Part shown: piece by piece, positions 17,529 through 28,531 of the stretch | Position numbering within the stretch: the first letter of the stretch is position 1 | Layout of the letters: each line of letters opens with the position of its first letter | Origin: Thecamonas trahens ATCC 50062 | Lineage: Eukaryota; Apusozoa; Apusomonadida; Apusomonadidae | DNA length: 58,579 nt | Direction of reading: 5' to 3' | NCBI RefSeq assembly: GCF_000142905.1 | Contig: NW_013657638.1 | Coordinates: 268,318-326,896 of the forward strand | Notes under the pieces: model-generated | The model's database searches: none | Seen by the model: only the letters and a program-made list of their open reading frames with translations | Told to the model about the DNA's origin: nothing | Position numbers and translations under genes: made by a program

Positions 17529-19082
17529 ATGGCAAGTGGCGCTCGTGACATGGAAGTAACGCCGTCTGGAGGATCTGGTATGGCTGGGACTCGCCATCCA
17601 ACCCAACAACAACAGGTGGCTATGCAACATCTGCATCATATGCAACAAATGCAGCATGCTCTGCATCAGGCTCGGGTCATGCAGCAGGCGGCGGCCTCGC
17701 GTGGCTTGTCCAACGGCATGGTCATGCCCTCGCTCCCGCTCCATCCATCCCTCCCTGTCATGGCTATGTCGGGCTCGGGTGGAAATGACGTGGGCCAGCA
17801 GCAGGGCCAGCCGCGGACCGAGTCGGAGCACTCGCGGCCCAACTCAGCCCGCGAGCGCTCGCCCTCGCGCGATGGCGCAGGTTCGGGCTCGGGCGCAGGC
17901 TCGCGTAAGGGCTCGGTCGGCGACACGCCCGGCGAGATCAAGCTCGCGCACCGTGCGACGGAGAAGAAGCGGCGGAAGCTGATCAAGGATACGATCAACC
18001 AGCTCCGCGAACTGGTGCCGGCACAGCCGGACGACCCCAACGACAAGCCGCGGATCAAGACCAAGGCGGAGATTCTGCTGGAGACAGTCGACTACGTGCG
18101 GGAGCTGCAGGCCAATGTGGCCCTGCTCCAGTCGCAGGTGCGTATGGCAGAGGACAACGCGGCGCGGCTGTTTTCGACCAACTCGCGGTTCCTCAACCAC
18201 ATCCACGCCGTCCAGCAGGAGAACGAAAAGCTGCGAAAGCTGGTTCAGACTGTCCTCGACACCAATTCCATTGACAAGCTCCGTGAGTTTGTCGAACTGG
18301 GCCAGCCACAGCCGCAGCCGCAGCGTCCAGCTGCCGCAAGCGGCCTGGGCGGGCCCGCCGGCGAGGAGCCGGGGCCCGAGCCCAGGCCGGGCGTGGGCCA
18401 CATCGGCCTCTCACTCATGACCCGCCGTGCGTCCGAGTCGTCGTCCGTCGCCCTCAGCGAGGGCGAGTTTACCCCGCGCAAGCGCAAGCGGCGCTTCGAG
18501 TCTGGCGAAGACGTGGCGTCGTCGCGCTCCTCGTCCAACCACTCGCCGCGGACGTCGCCCACCCCAGGCTCCAAGCCGGTAACCCCTGTCACCGAGACAC
18601 CACCCATGGCAGTCGAGGGAGCCGTGCCCATGCCGTTTGGCGGACAGCGCCAGACCCACCAGGCCCGCCAGGTCCACTCGGCCGCCTCGTCGCCGCTGAG
18701 CCGCTCGGTGCCCATGGCATCGTCGGCCACCCTCATCAACGCTCTCACCGACTCGTTCAACGATCCTTTTTCCTCCATTCTCGGCCCGTCCCGTTTTGAC
18801 TCGCGCGGCGTGGGCTCGGGCGTCGCGGGCGGCCAAGCTTCAAGAGCCCCGCCCACAAGCCACGGCGCTGTCGGGCTTAGTGCCTCTCACGCCCATGCTC
18901 ACTCTCGCCCACATGGCTCCGCTTCGCGCAGACCGCAGTCGCAGGACTTTTCTCTCTCCGCCAATGACCTCCCACACTCATTCGACCCCGAGACCGACGC
19001 CCTCGGCTATCTCAACCTCGGCTTTGATGACCTCGAAGTCATAGGCGGCGCTGACGACTTTCTCGTTGGCGACGACCTGTAA
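17529..19082 (+). CDS. bHLH transcription factor
   Basis: 517 aa. Basic helix-loop-helix at residues about 140-195: basic region HRATEKKRRKLIKDTINQLR with the H-x3-E-x3-R arrangement typical of class B, E-box-binding factors. A loop containing DDPNDKPRIKT follows, then helix 2 KAEILLETVDYVRELQ. A heptad-like helix follows (VALLQSQVRMAEDNAARLF), so a leucine-zipper-like extension is possible. The N-terminus is Gln/His/Met-rich. The long Ser/Pro-rich C-terminus ends in an acidic-hydrophobic tail (FDDLEVIGGADDFLVGDDL) resembling an activation domain. ATG 17529 is the first in frame after a stop at 17487; 17550 is a second candidate. DNA targets are unknown; the E-box prediction comes from the residue pattern only. 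Confidence 0.85.
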   Translation: MASGARDMEVTPSGGSGMAGTRHPTQQQQVAMQHLHHMQQMQHALHQARVMQQAAASRGLSNGMVMPSLPLHPSLPVMAMSGSGGNDVGQQQGQPRTESEHSRPNSARERSPSRDGAGSGSGAGSRKGSVGDTPGEIKLAHRATEKKRRKLIKDTINQLRELVPAQPDDPNDKPRIKTKAEILLETVDYVRELQANVALLQSQVRMAEDNAARLFSTNSRFLNHIHAVQQENEKLRKLVQTVLDTNSIDKLREFVELGQPQPQPQRPAAASGLGGPAGEEPGPEPRPGVGHIGLSLMTRRASESSSVALSEGEFTPRKRKRRFESGEDVASSRSSSNHSPRTSPTPGSKPVTPVTETPPMAVEGAVPMPFGGQRQTHQARQVHSAASSPLSRSVPMASSATLINALTDSFNDPFSSILGPSRFDSRGVGSGVAGGQASRAPPTSHGAVGLSASHAHAHSRPHGSASRRPQSQDFSLSANDLPHSFDPETDALGYLNLGFDDLEVIGGADDFLVGDDL

Positions 19083-19616
19083 TCTGGAAGTGAACGCGCC
19101 ACTGAACGCGCGCACCAGCCCGTCATTGCACCGCATCGCACTGTGTCGCATCGCATCGCACTGGGTAGCACATCTCCTGAACACAGCACTCCATCGCGAG
19201 CCTTTTCCCATCCCCACCACGTCCAGCGCGCCGTCACTCGCGTATGTTGCGACGATGCCAAAGTAGATCGACAGATCCTTTTGTTTTGTACCATACCAGC
19301 ACGCCAACAAAGCCAGATCAGTCACACACCAATTCCGTCCCCCCCCCCCCCCCCCCCCCCTCCAACGCAACTTCCCTCAGAGTGTTGCAACCAGCAGAAC
19401 TAGCTGTGTGCCTTACCCGAGTCCCTGATCTACAAGCTTAGTCAATTGCCGTTCCCGCCATCGCACCAGCCAGTGTCACCACCGACTGGTCAGCGCCAAC
19501 CGAACGATCCGCCGCGAGCGACTCGGCCTCCCTGCCACGCCTCACCACCAACCCCCGAGCAGCTCCCGAGAGATCACCCACCGCTTGTCTCCAACCTCGC
19601 TCTGGACGTTCTCGAC
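19083..19616. other. Intergenic region bHLH to Rav1-like
   Basis: Contains near-repeats of the octamer tcgcatcg and a C20 run (19340-19359). The Rav1-like frame is open back to 19446 without an ATG, so the start at 19617 is a minimum. Confidence 0.5.
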
Positions 19617-22600
19617 ATGATGAAGCATTGTGTCCCTCCGCCAAGCACACCAGCCTGTTCACTGGCTACCCTCACCACCGCTACGGGCGACCACGTCGTC
19701 TACCCGTCCTCAGGCTGTGTGGTGGTCCTTGACCCGAGGCTCTCGGTCAGCCATGTGACAACTACCAGGACTGGCTCTACGTCACACGTGACTGGCGAGA
19801 GCGAATGGACCGAGGGCAAGCCAGGGGACGACACCGCAGACAGCCGTGATGAGCTATCCAGACCAGGAGCCAATTTAGATCATGATGATCACAGAGCCAT
19901 GCTCAGCCAGAGCACAATGGCAACATCATCGTCATGGTCACCGTCGCCATCGTCGTCATCGTCATCATTATCCTCGCTCTCTCCTCCGCTGATGGCTGTT
20001 CTGGGATTTGGCGTGTTTGCTACCGTCTCGCAAGAGCAAGGGCTCGTCATCCACAAGCTCAGTGGTGGCGGTAATGGCTTTGGCCGGGTGTGGACCGAAG
20101 AGCGTGTTGCGCTTGATCGGCGGCTGACGGAAGCGCCGGTAGCTATGACTGCAGCTGCGGCTGCGGCTGTGCCGACGTTGGCGTTGGCGTCAGCATCGTT
20201 GGTGGTTGTGGTTCATTTGGCGCGGCAGGAAGGCGGGAAGGCGGCTGTCGGCGTGCCGGTTCGATGCACGCCGCCGCCGTCGCGGGCGACGATGGCGCTC
20301 TCATCACTTGGCTCGTACCTGGCGTTTGCGCCCAAGGGTGGGCGGCAGGTGACGTTGGTGACAACGTCTACGGCGACGTCGACGGCGACACTTCCACTGG
20401 CGGACGCGAGCCTTGTCTCGCTCGCCTTTGCACCCGACCCGACGTCGTCTGCGCTGGCGCTGGCGTGCTCCGACGGCTCGATCCGTGTGGTGCGGCCGCA
20501 TGTCTGCTCGACGACTCTGGCGCTCAATGTGTCGGTGGCGGCGATTGTGGACACAGGGCACCAACCGGCGCCGTCGATGCTCTTCTGGGCACCGTCGCAC
20601 CCTGCGCTCGCCTGCTACTCGGAGCTTGTGGCTGCCGAGCACGCCGCGGCGATTGGAGGTGAGCAGCGTGCGCCCGAGCCGCACTTTCCGTTTGGCACCA
20701 AGCGAGTTCACGTCCTTGGCGCAGTTTACGGCGCAAGGCTCATGCTGTGGTCGCTCACGGCGGCCGGAGCGGACGAGCTGGTGCGGACGCGGCGGGCGTT
20801 TGACGAGCCGATCCCTCTGCCGCTGGCTCCTGCGGCGGTGGCGCCCGGTTCGATCCACACCTACCCCGAGTCACCGGGCCACCTCTCGTTCTCGCTCCGG
20901 GTGTTTGGCGAGAACGGGCGACTGGCGTCGCTGCTGGTTGATCTCTCACCGTGCGTGGTGGCGCACCGGATGCATCCGAGCATCCGAGCGTGTGCCAGTG
21001 CCTCGCATGACGTTCGCAGCGGCGATCGGTACCCCATGCCGCTACCGCTCTATGACCCGACCGCGTTTCCGGTGAATCTTCCGGGCTGCGGCGACCACGT
21101 GCTGTGCGAGGCGTCGTCGTTTGTGCATGCCGGCCAGGCGTTGGCGGCGGTCTCGCCGACGCCGCACAACCTCAGCTGCCCGATCACTGGCGATCGAGTG
21201 CAACTGGTTGCGCTGGCGCGGAGCCGCCCGCTGGGCGTCACGCTGTGGCGGAGTGCCAAGCCGGGCCTTGTGGCCAACATGCTCGCTCCCGAGTCCAACA
21301 GCATCGGGCTGGAGTTTGTGACGTCTGTTCCGGTTTCGGCGCTTGCCTGGCTGCCGGCCTCCGCCAGCGACGATCCGAGCACCGCGCGGTTTGTGGGCCT
21401 TGGCCTTGACGGCGGGCTTGTGAGCGGTGCTGTGTGTCGAGCATTTGCGGTGCCTGCCGCTACGGTCTCGGTCACGTTGAGCGTTCTCGTTCCAGCGCCG
21501 CTCGAGCCGCCTGTTCCGGGGCCGCCGCTGGTTTTTGCGGCACTGACGCCGCAGAGCATGGATGGTGCGGTTGTTGTCGCCTGCGGCTCGCCGCACGGGA
21601 CGCACCTGCTCGAGCTGGCTTTCGGCAGCGATGGGGAGGCCGTCGTGGAAGGAACCGGGTATGAGGCATGGCCGAGCCCCACACAGAGTGTGGGAGTCCC
21701 TCACTCGGCGCTGGCCTCGAGCTGTGCAACTAGCGCGTGTCCTGCGCCGGTGTACGAGCTTGCTGCACTCGGCGAGGCTGCTGAGGAAAAGGGCGGCGAG
21801 TGTGAGCCGCTATCGACGATCAAGCTTTGGCGGGTGGAGCGCGAGGGGGCGGCGCTGAGGCTCGAGGGCGTGGAGCTCTCGGCGCCGCTTGTGGTTGACG
21901 GCAGTGCAACAGCTGTGGAGCCGTCGCCCGACGGACTGCGTCTTGCTTTGCTGGGGCGCGGACCGAGATGGCCGTGCGTCTGGGAGGGCATATCTCAGCC
22001 CGGCAGATTTGTACAGGAGGGAATGGTCGAGCTCGCCGAAGTAGAGACCGAGGTGCGCGCGGCGCGGTGGTGGCCGGCGGCAGTCTCTGGGGCGCTGCCT
22101 GCTCTAGCCATTGCAGGCGACGGCGGGATGGCGGTGGTCAAGGCCGCAGCCTCGGGCGGAGTTGTCCGCGGCTTCAAGGTGGTGGCCGAGCTCGCTGGCG
22201 GGAGCTGGTGGCGCGCGGCAGGTGGCGCTACTGCGCGTGGGCTGGCCATGGCCGAAGACGGCGAGGTGTTTGTGGCGATGGGCGGCGGCTCTGTGCTGGC
22301 AGGTCGCGTCGACGCCGCAACGCTCCTTGCTGCGCCGTCGCTCCCGGACTATCACCCGGACGTGCTGCATGCCCGGGTGTGCGGCGGTGAGTTTGAGCGT
22401 GTCGATGAGGTGCTGGAGCACGTGCTCGCGTTGGCGGGTGATCCTGCTGGGCAGCAGCGGTTAATGCGAAGCGTGTCGGACTTGGTGGCAGGCAGCGGCG
22501 AGTCGAGTGGTAGCCATGTGGCGGCGCAGGCCGCTGCTGTGGCGAGCGAGTCCGACTCGGAGTCTGGATCCGATGACTTTGCGCTGCCCGGGCTGATGGG

Positions 22601-25600
22601 CTCGCGGATGCCTGCGGCGTTTGGGGCAGACAGGAGTGGATCTGCGGCATTTGCGCCAGTTCTTGCGCCGACTATGGTCGTCGAGGACGAGCCCTCGCTG
22701 TACGAGCGGGTGGAGGCCGAGCTGATGCAGGTGGCGCTACCCGGGCTGAGTCCGCTCGACCAGCTCAAGCTTACAGCACTTGTGTCTGCGCTGGGCAAGG
22801 CCGAGGGCTACGCGCGATCGCTTGACAACGCTGGGCGGCAGTATCTGCTCGCGCTGCGGCGGTTCCGGTTCCTCGCGGCGTCGACGGGCGGGCGGTCTGC
22901 GGAGCGGGCCTCGCAAGTGTCTGCGGCGGACGCGCTCTGGGCTACGGCGTCTCAGTGCCAGGAGCCACTGGTGGAGCATGTGCTGAGCGAGGGTACACCT
23001 GTGGTGTGGCGGCACGTAGCGAGCGCTGGATTTGGGTGGTGGGTTGGCTCGCGATCGTTGCTGGAGCGCGGAGTGGAGGCTGTGGCCAAGGCCGAGTTTA
23101 TTGTGGGCAAGGACCCGTCGCAGGCTGCGCTCTTCTACCTTGCGCTGGGCAAGAGTGGGGTGCTGATGGAGCTGTACAAGAACGCCAAGGGCGGCGACGA
23201 AGCGCACAACATGGCGATGGCCAAGTTTATGCAGCGCGACTTTGGCATGGCCAAACACGCCAAGGCGGCGTCGAAGAACGCTTATGCACTGATGGGCAAG
23301 CAACGGTTTGCGTACGCGGCGGCGTTTTTGTGCTCGCCGGCCGGGTGAACGACGCGGTGGCGGTCATCCTCGATCGGCTCGGCGATCCGCAGCTTGCGCT
23401 CGTGGTTGTGCGGCTTGTGCACGGGTTTGGCTCGACGGAGGAAGCCGAGCTGCTGGCGCGACTGGCGAACAATGCTACCGGTGACGCATGGCTTGGCCTG
23501 CTTGTGGCGCGTCTTCGGGGCAAGGTGGTCGAGTACCTGAGCGCCGGACCGCCGCCGGCATCGCTGCAGTGGATCCGGGGCTCGACGGCATGGCCGCAGG
23601 CGGTGGCGGCGTTGCTTGCGCAGCCGCCACTCTCGTTTCAGCCGAGCGCCGGACCTGCGGCACAGCCGTCGCAACTGAGGGCATGGACCGGTCTGATGTT
23701 TACGTACCTCGCGTCGGAGCGACCGGAGCTTGCAGCAGCAGCGGCCGGATGTGCACTGGCACTTGCGGAAGCAAGCGGCGCAGGTGCAGCAAACCGGCCC
23801 CCTACAGCGGCTTTGGGAGCAGCCGCGCCAGTGGCAGCAGCAGCAGCAGCAGGCAACGGGCCGCCACGTACCAACTACGCGGCAATGATGTCGTTCTCGG
23901 ACTCGTACTCTGACTCTGATGTTGACGACGGGGCGGGGATGGCGGAGGCGCGGACGTGTTGACTGGCGGCGGAAAGCTTGGAGTGTCGGAAGTGGCGTCG
24001 CGAGTGGCGGTGGCGGCTCTCGGCGGACTTCTTGCCGACTGGGTGACCGAGTGGATGGCCAGCAGCGGACACCGCGAGGTGGATGAGGCTCGAGTGGCAG
24101 AGCTTGCCAACGCAATGACTGCAGTGAGCGGAGTTGAGGCCTTCGACGGAGCGCTGGAGCGTGCGCGGCTCCTTGCGCGAGTGCATGGCAGTGTGGTGAA
24201 GAGAAGCCCGGACGAGAAGCTGACGACGGCGTGTTTGGTAGTCCGCGACCTCGTTGTGGCGCTGGAAGTGTGCACGCGCGATGGGCCGGCAGCAGTGGCC
24301 GGTGCGCATGTAGCGCGGGCGATGGACGAGTGTCTGCGCCTCGGCGAGGATCTGACAGGCGAGGGCGAGGCTGAGCACGTGTGGGCGTTTGTACTGCACG
24401 CACTCGAAGTTGTGGGGCGGTCAATTGCGGTGTGCTGCGCGCTGGAGGTGGGTGCGCTTGCGGCCGCGGCAGATCTTGTGCACACGCCGCTGCCGGCGCT
24501 CGGCGGCGGCAGCAGTGGCGACGTGGCCGACAGTGTTGGAGCGGGCGGGCGGTGCCTGGCGGCGGTAGCGGTTGGCGGCGGAGGCGCGGCTGCTGTCGAC
24601 GGCGGGCCGCGCGAGGTGCTGCGGATGCTCCTGGCGGCTGCGCATGCGGACGACATGGCGTCGGGGGTGACGAGTGCGATCCGTGGTGCGGCCGGGCTCA
24701 AGGTGTCCGAGGCGAGTCTGAGCACTGTGCTGGGCCTCAAGAAGCTGGAGAGCCGTGCAGTGCACATTGTCGGTGAGTGGGCAAGGAGAGTAACGGAGCG
24801 CGGACTTGCGGAGCGCGATCGATTCGAGCTCGGGGCTGAGTCATATGTGGATGGGCATGGCGGCTCTGAGGTCGGGCTCGGCAAGTATCTTGGCTCTGTG
24901 GCCGCGCTTCACTTTTCGGACCAGGATGAGCGGCAGGCGTGGGTGCGTATGATGCAGATGCCCGGGTCAGACGGAGTGGTGTGGCGGGCGCTCGGGCTCG
25001 GGACCAGCGGCGGGCTGGGAGGTGGGGCCGGCGAGAGGCTTGTGGCTGGTGCGCCGGAGACCGGGCCCAAAGCTGTGGTGGGGCTCGCCATGATCGAGAG
25101 CGCGGGAGCGGTGCTTGTGGCGCGTGCGGGCTCTGTGGAGGTGGTGCAGATGGAAGAAGCCGCGGCGGGAGCGAGGGGGACGGCGGACAAGTCACTGGTG
25201 TCGTCGCCGTTTTCGGCGCACGCGATGTACGGGCGGCCACGTGCAGCTACGGTGTCTGTTGCATCACCGCTTGCAGGCGCAGTGTCGAGCGTGTCGTGTG
25301 TTGGTGTCTCGCCGTGCTCGCGGTACGTGGTAGTGTGCGACAAGGACGGTGGCGTGGGCGTGTGGCAACTGGGGCGAGGCCTGGAGGCCGGACAGTTGCA
25401 GACGCCTGTGGCGAGCGGTGCGCGTGGGGTTGTTGCGGTGAGCTTCTCGCCGAGCGGGGCGAAGTTTGCGACGCTTGATGAGAGCGGGTTGCTCTCTGTT
25501 TACCGTGTTGTGGTGCAGATGGCGGTGAGTGCGTCGTCCGCGGTCCGGGTAGCGCCTGTGGTCAAGCTCTGCACGCGAGTCCGGGCGCACGAGCGGATGG

Positions 25601-26256
25601 ACGGGACCGGCAGCGGCGGGCTTGCGTTTCTTGGGAGCGAGACGGTGGTGGCGACGACCGGGCCAGACTCGCGGGCATCGATCAAGTTCTGGGACCTGCT
25701 GCTGGACATGGAGAGCGGGCCGGCGTCGCAGGTGTGCGTGATGGGCGCTGTAGACGGGGTGCCACCTGAGGCGGCGTCGCCTCGGCGCAAGACGCGCGAT
25801 GTGTCTGGCGGCGGAACGTGCATGGTTTACTCTGGCGCGGCACACATGCTGATTGTGGGGACGCGTAAGGGTCAGCTAGTGAGTGTGCGTGGGCGCGAAC
25901 GGCTGGAGAAGGATCTTGTGCGGGCGCATCCGTCGAGTTCTGTGTCTGGCTCCGAGGCGAGAGTGACGGCGCTCGGACTTGATGAGAGCGGCGAGCTGGC
26001 TGTGGCCGGGCTCGGCAGCGGCGGGCTTGTGGTGCGGAGGGTGCGAAGTTTGGAGGTTGTTGCGGTTCTGGATGGTGTGCACACCCGGAGCCGTGCGCTG
26101 TTCAAAGCTGCGGCGGTGCGGAGCGTGGTTGTACTTGGGCATGGCGGTAGCGCTGGCGAACGCGAGGGCGTCGCGGAGGAACAAGGACTGGCTGTGATGA
26201 GCGGCGGCGACGACGGACGGGTGGTGAAGAGCTGGATGGTTAGTCGGGGCCAGTGA
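19617..26256 (+). CDS. Rav1/DMXL (rabconnectin-3 alpha) homologue, V-ATPase assembly factor
   Basis: About 2,210 aa across three frames. N-terminal WD40 propeller (DHVVYPSSGCVVVLDP, SLGSYLAFAPKGG, VSLAFAPDP). The central Rav1p_C domain is diagnostic: WWVGSRSLLERGVEAVAKAE, PSQAALFYLALGKSGVLMEL, FGMAKHAKAASKNAYALMGK and, at the first junction, AAAFFVLAG followed by RVNDAVAVILDRLGDPQLAL, as in DMXL and yeast Rav1. The C-terminal propeller has CVGVSPCSRYVVVCDKDGG and VVAVSFSPSGAKFATLDESG. Rav1 with Skp1 and Rav2 reassembles V1 onto V0 of the vacuolar ATPase. Frame changes occur at T5 (23325-23329) and between 23923 and 23960 (two G4 runs), both -1. The first is certain, because the family sequence continues across it. 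Confidence 0.85.
23325..23329 (+). other. Frameshift site, T5 run
   Basis: One additional T gives A-A-F-F-V-L-A-G, matching the AAAFFLLAG block of DMXL proteins. The uninterrupted frame stops 6 codons later. Confidence 0.8.
23930..23938 (+). other. Probable frameshift site, two G4 runs
   Basis: The second -1 change in the Rav1-like gene falls between stops at 23923 (next frame) and 23960 (previous frame). One more G in either run connects DSDVDDG to GGGADVLTGGGKLG. Confidence 0.55.
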
Positions 26257-26292
26257 ACCAGAGGAGCGTTTAGCGGTGGAGGAAAGGTACAG

Positions 26293-27954
26293 CTAGTCGA
26301 GGCCAAACTTGCGCTCGCACGAGGTGAGCGAGAGGGCAAAGGCCTGGAAGGGCGAGAGCGGATACTGAAAGTCACAGATGAAGCACGCGTTCTTACGATC
26401 GTTCTTTGCGCCAGCGCGACCAAACTGGAGGACAATGGCGTCAGGATTGTCAGCGAGGATCATCTGGAAGTTCTTGACCGAGGCGGCGGAGACGCGGCGG
26501 TTAAAGTTGAGGCAGAAGGAGCCGAGGTTCTTGTTGAAGGTGGGCATCTTGTTCTCGAGGACGATTGTGTCGTGGACGTCGCCGCGGCGGTAACGGGCAA
26601 GGAGCGAGGCCTCTTTGGTGAGGGCGACCCAGCGGCCGGGGCTCTCCTGGGAGGGGACGACGCGAGGAAGGATGGCGCGCATCTGGCGCGGGCCCTTGCG
26701 GCCGGCGATGTTCTTGAGGTAGGCGATGGCACCGAGCTCTGCGCGGATGTCGTCGTCGCCGGCAGCGTCGTTATCGGGCGAGTCACCGTCGTCGTAGAGG
26801 ACAAACTCGGTGCCGGCAAAGTTTGCGCGGACCTTGCCGAGGTAGGCTGCGGAGGAGCGGTCGAGCTCCTCGCGCGACATGGAGACGAGGTAGTTTGCGG
26901 CCTTGGACTTTTTGCGCTTACGGGCGGCCATGAGGAAGCGCTCGGGCGAGCCGTCATCGGTCTCGAGGTAGAGGTAGAAGCGCGGGAAGAAGCGGGCGGT
27001 GCCAGAGCGCTCGCGGTATACCTTGCACTTGAAGATGTGTCCGGGCGGGACAGGGCGCATGAGGAAGGAGCGCACGTCGGTCCAGTCGACGAGGTCTGCA
27101 GGCGAAGCAGCAGGCGTTGCCTGAGCGGCGGACGATCCCGCGGGCGAATCGAGGTCAACCGGGATGGCGTCTGGGTCAGAGGACGGCGGCGGCGGGGCCG
27201 GATGCGGCGAGGTCTGGACCGAAGCGAGATGATCGGCGTCTGCCGACTCTGAGTCTGACGAGATGCCAAAGTTGTAGCCGGCGCCGGCAAAGTTGACGGC
27301 GCCCGCATGCGGGTCTTCCGACGCCGAGTCCGAGGTCGAGCCTGAGGACGAGATGTCGAGGCCGTACGTGGGGTTGGCGATGACACCGCCGTCTGCTGCG
27401 GCAGCGGTGAGGGCAGCGGCATGGGCCGACGACTCGGGTCCGAGATCGGGCTGATCACGGGCGACCTTGCCCTTGGGGTTCGAAAAGACCAGCGGCTCTG
27501 CATGGGCAGATGCGCCATCATGCGTAGGTGTACCAGCCCTCCGTGCGGCTCTTGCACCGGTAACCGACGAGCGCCTGCGCCTGCGACGACGGCGACCCGA
27601 CTTGTGCCCGGCCTCGTCATCCGTCTGCTGCGCGGGCTGAGTCTCTGCAGCAGAGAGATCAAAGATGGAGGTAGCTGCCGGAGGAGGACGGTCACCCACA
27701 GGATCATTAGCAGCGGATGATGACGAGGTGGCGGTGGCGGCGGAGCTCGGCGGGTCAGCCGATTGCTGGAAGAAGGCAGTGGCGGAAGACGAGGAAGCAG
27801 CGGAGCGAGGACCAAGACCACCACCCATACCTGTTGAAGCCAGACCTCCAAACGATCGAAGACGAGCTTCACGCTTCCGTTGCTCCGAAGCGTACATGTC
27901 GCTCTCTGTAGACGGCGGCTTGTTCATATTGTGGCGGGTCGAGGGTTTGAGCAT
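26293..27954 (-). CDS. Tubby-like protein
   Basis: 553 aa. The C-terminal Tubby domain starts about residue 288: SFLMRPVPPGHIFKCKVYRE, ARFFPRFYLYLETDDG, FLMAARKRKKSKAANYLVSM, TEFVLYDDGDSP, LGAIAYLKNI, RGPRQM-type block (GRKGPRQMRAILP), DTIVLENKMPTFNKNLGSFC and the family-typical NFNRRVSAASVKNFQM. It ends CERKFGLD, the counterpart of the usual acidic CE ending. Tubby domains bind PI(4,5)P2 through the Lys/Arg cluster and, in animals, deliver receptors to cilia. The N-terminus is disordered, with a basic RRRRRRRSS patch (possible nuclear signal) and acidic stretches. ATG 27927 is an alternative start. Its stop is 36 bp from the convergent Rav1-like stop. Confidence 0.9.
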   Translation of the reverse strand: MLKPSTRHNMNKPPSTESDMYASEQRKREARLRSFGGLASTGMGGGLGPRSAASSSSATAFFQQSADPPSSAATATSSSSAANDPVGDRPPPAATSIFDLSAAETQPAQQTDDEAGHKSGRRRRRRRRSSVTGARAARRAGTPTHDGASAHAEPLVFSNPKGKVARDQPDLGPESSAHAAALTAAAADGGVIANPTYGLDISSSGSTSDSASEDPHAGAVNFAGAGYNFGISSDSESADADHLASVQTSPHPAPPPPSSDPDAIPVDLDSPAGSSAAQATPAASPADLVDWTDVRSFLMRPVPPGHIFKCKVYRERSGTARFFPRFYLYLETDDGSPERFLMAARKRKKSKAANYLVSMSREELDRSSAAYLGKVRANFAGTEFVLYDDGDSPDNDAAGDDDIRAELGAIAYLKNIAGRKGPRQMRAILPRVVPSQESPGRWVALTKEASLLARYRRGDVHDTIVLENKMPTFNKNLGSFCLNFNRRVSAASVKNFQMILADNPDAIVLQFGRAGAKNDRKNACFICDFQYPLSPFQAFALSLTSCERKFGLD

Positions 27955-28531
27955 GTAGCGGGGAGGGGGGGGGGGGGGGGGTAGGGGGTAGGGGGAGGCG
28001 GATGGTGTGGGGGGGGGGGGGAAAGGGAGAGAGAGAGAGGGAGGGAGGGAAAGAGTTGTGTGTACGCGTGTATGTGGATGGGTGTGGCTGTGGTTGTGAT
28101 GGAAGTGGTGTAGTTGTAGTTGGGGCCAGGGAGGCGAGGCGAGGCGAGGCGAGGCGGCGCATCGGGAGAACATGACTTGGGCGGAAAGGGCGCCATGGCA
28201 AGGGGAAAAAGTTTGATTCTGGTGGGGGTGGGTGGGTGGGTGGGTGGGTGGGTGGGTGGGTGGGTGGTGTAAATATTTTTGTCGCGGGTATTGGCGGGTG
28301 CGCAAATTGGCTCGGTTGTGCTAGATTGCGGGGCTTCACGAGCGTTCGACAGGAAGGATTGACATGTTCGGGAACACGAGGAAAAAAGGAAACGTGGTGT
28401 TCGTTTGCTGTCAGTCTTTGGATTTGGCCGGCGGCAGAAAGTGAAGGTGCGGGTAAGAGGCCGGTCTGTATCACTCAACTTGAAAAACAAAGCAACGGTG
28501 TGGTCTACAACCGTGCTCAAGCCAGACAAGT
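27955..28531. promoter_or_regulatory. Divergent promoter region with G-quadruplex-prone DNA
   Basis: Between the Tubby and first MGCGSS genes. Contains G-runs (27961-28020), a GGCGA repeat (about 28134-28156) and about eleven GGGT units (28224-28267), all G-rich on the + strand. No gene seen. Confidence 0.4.
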
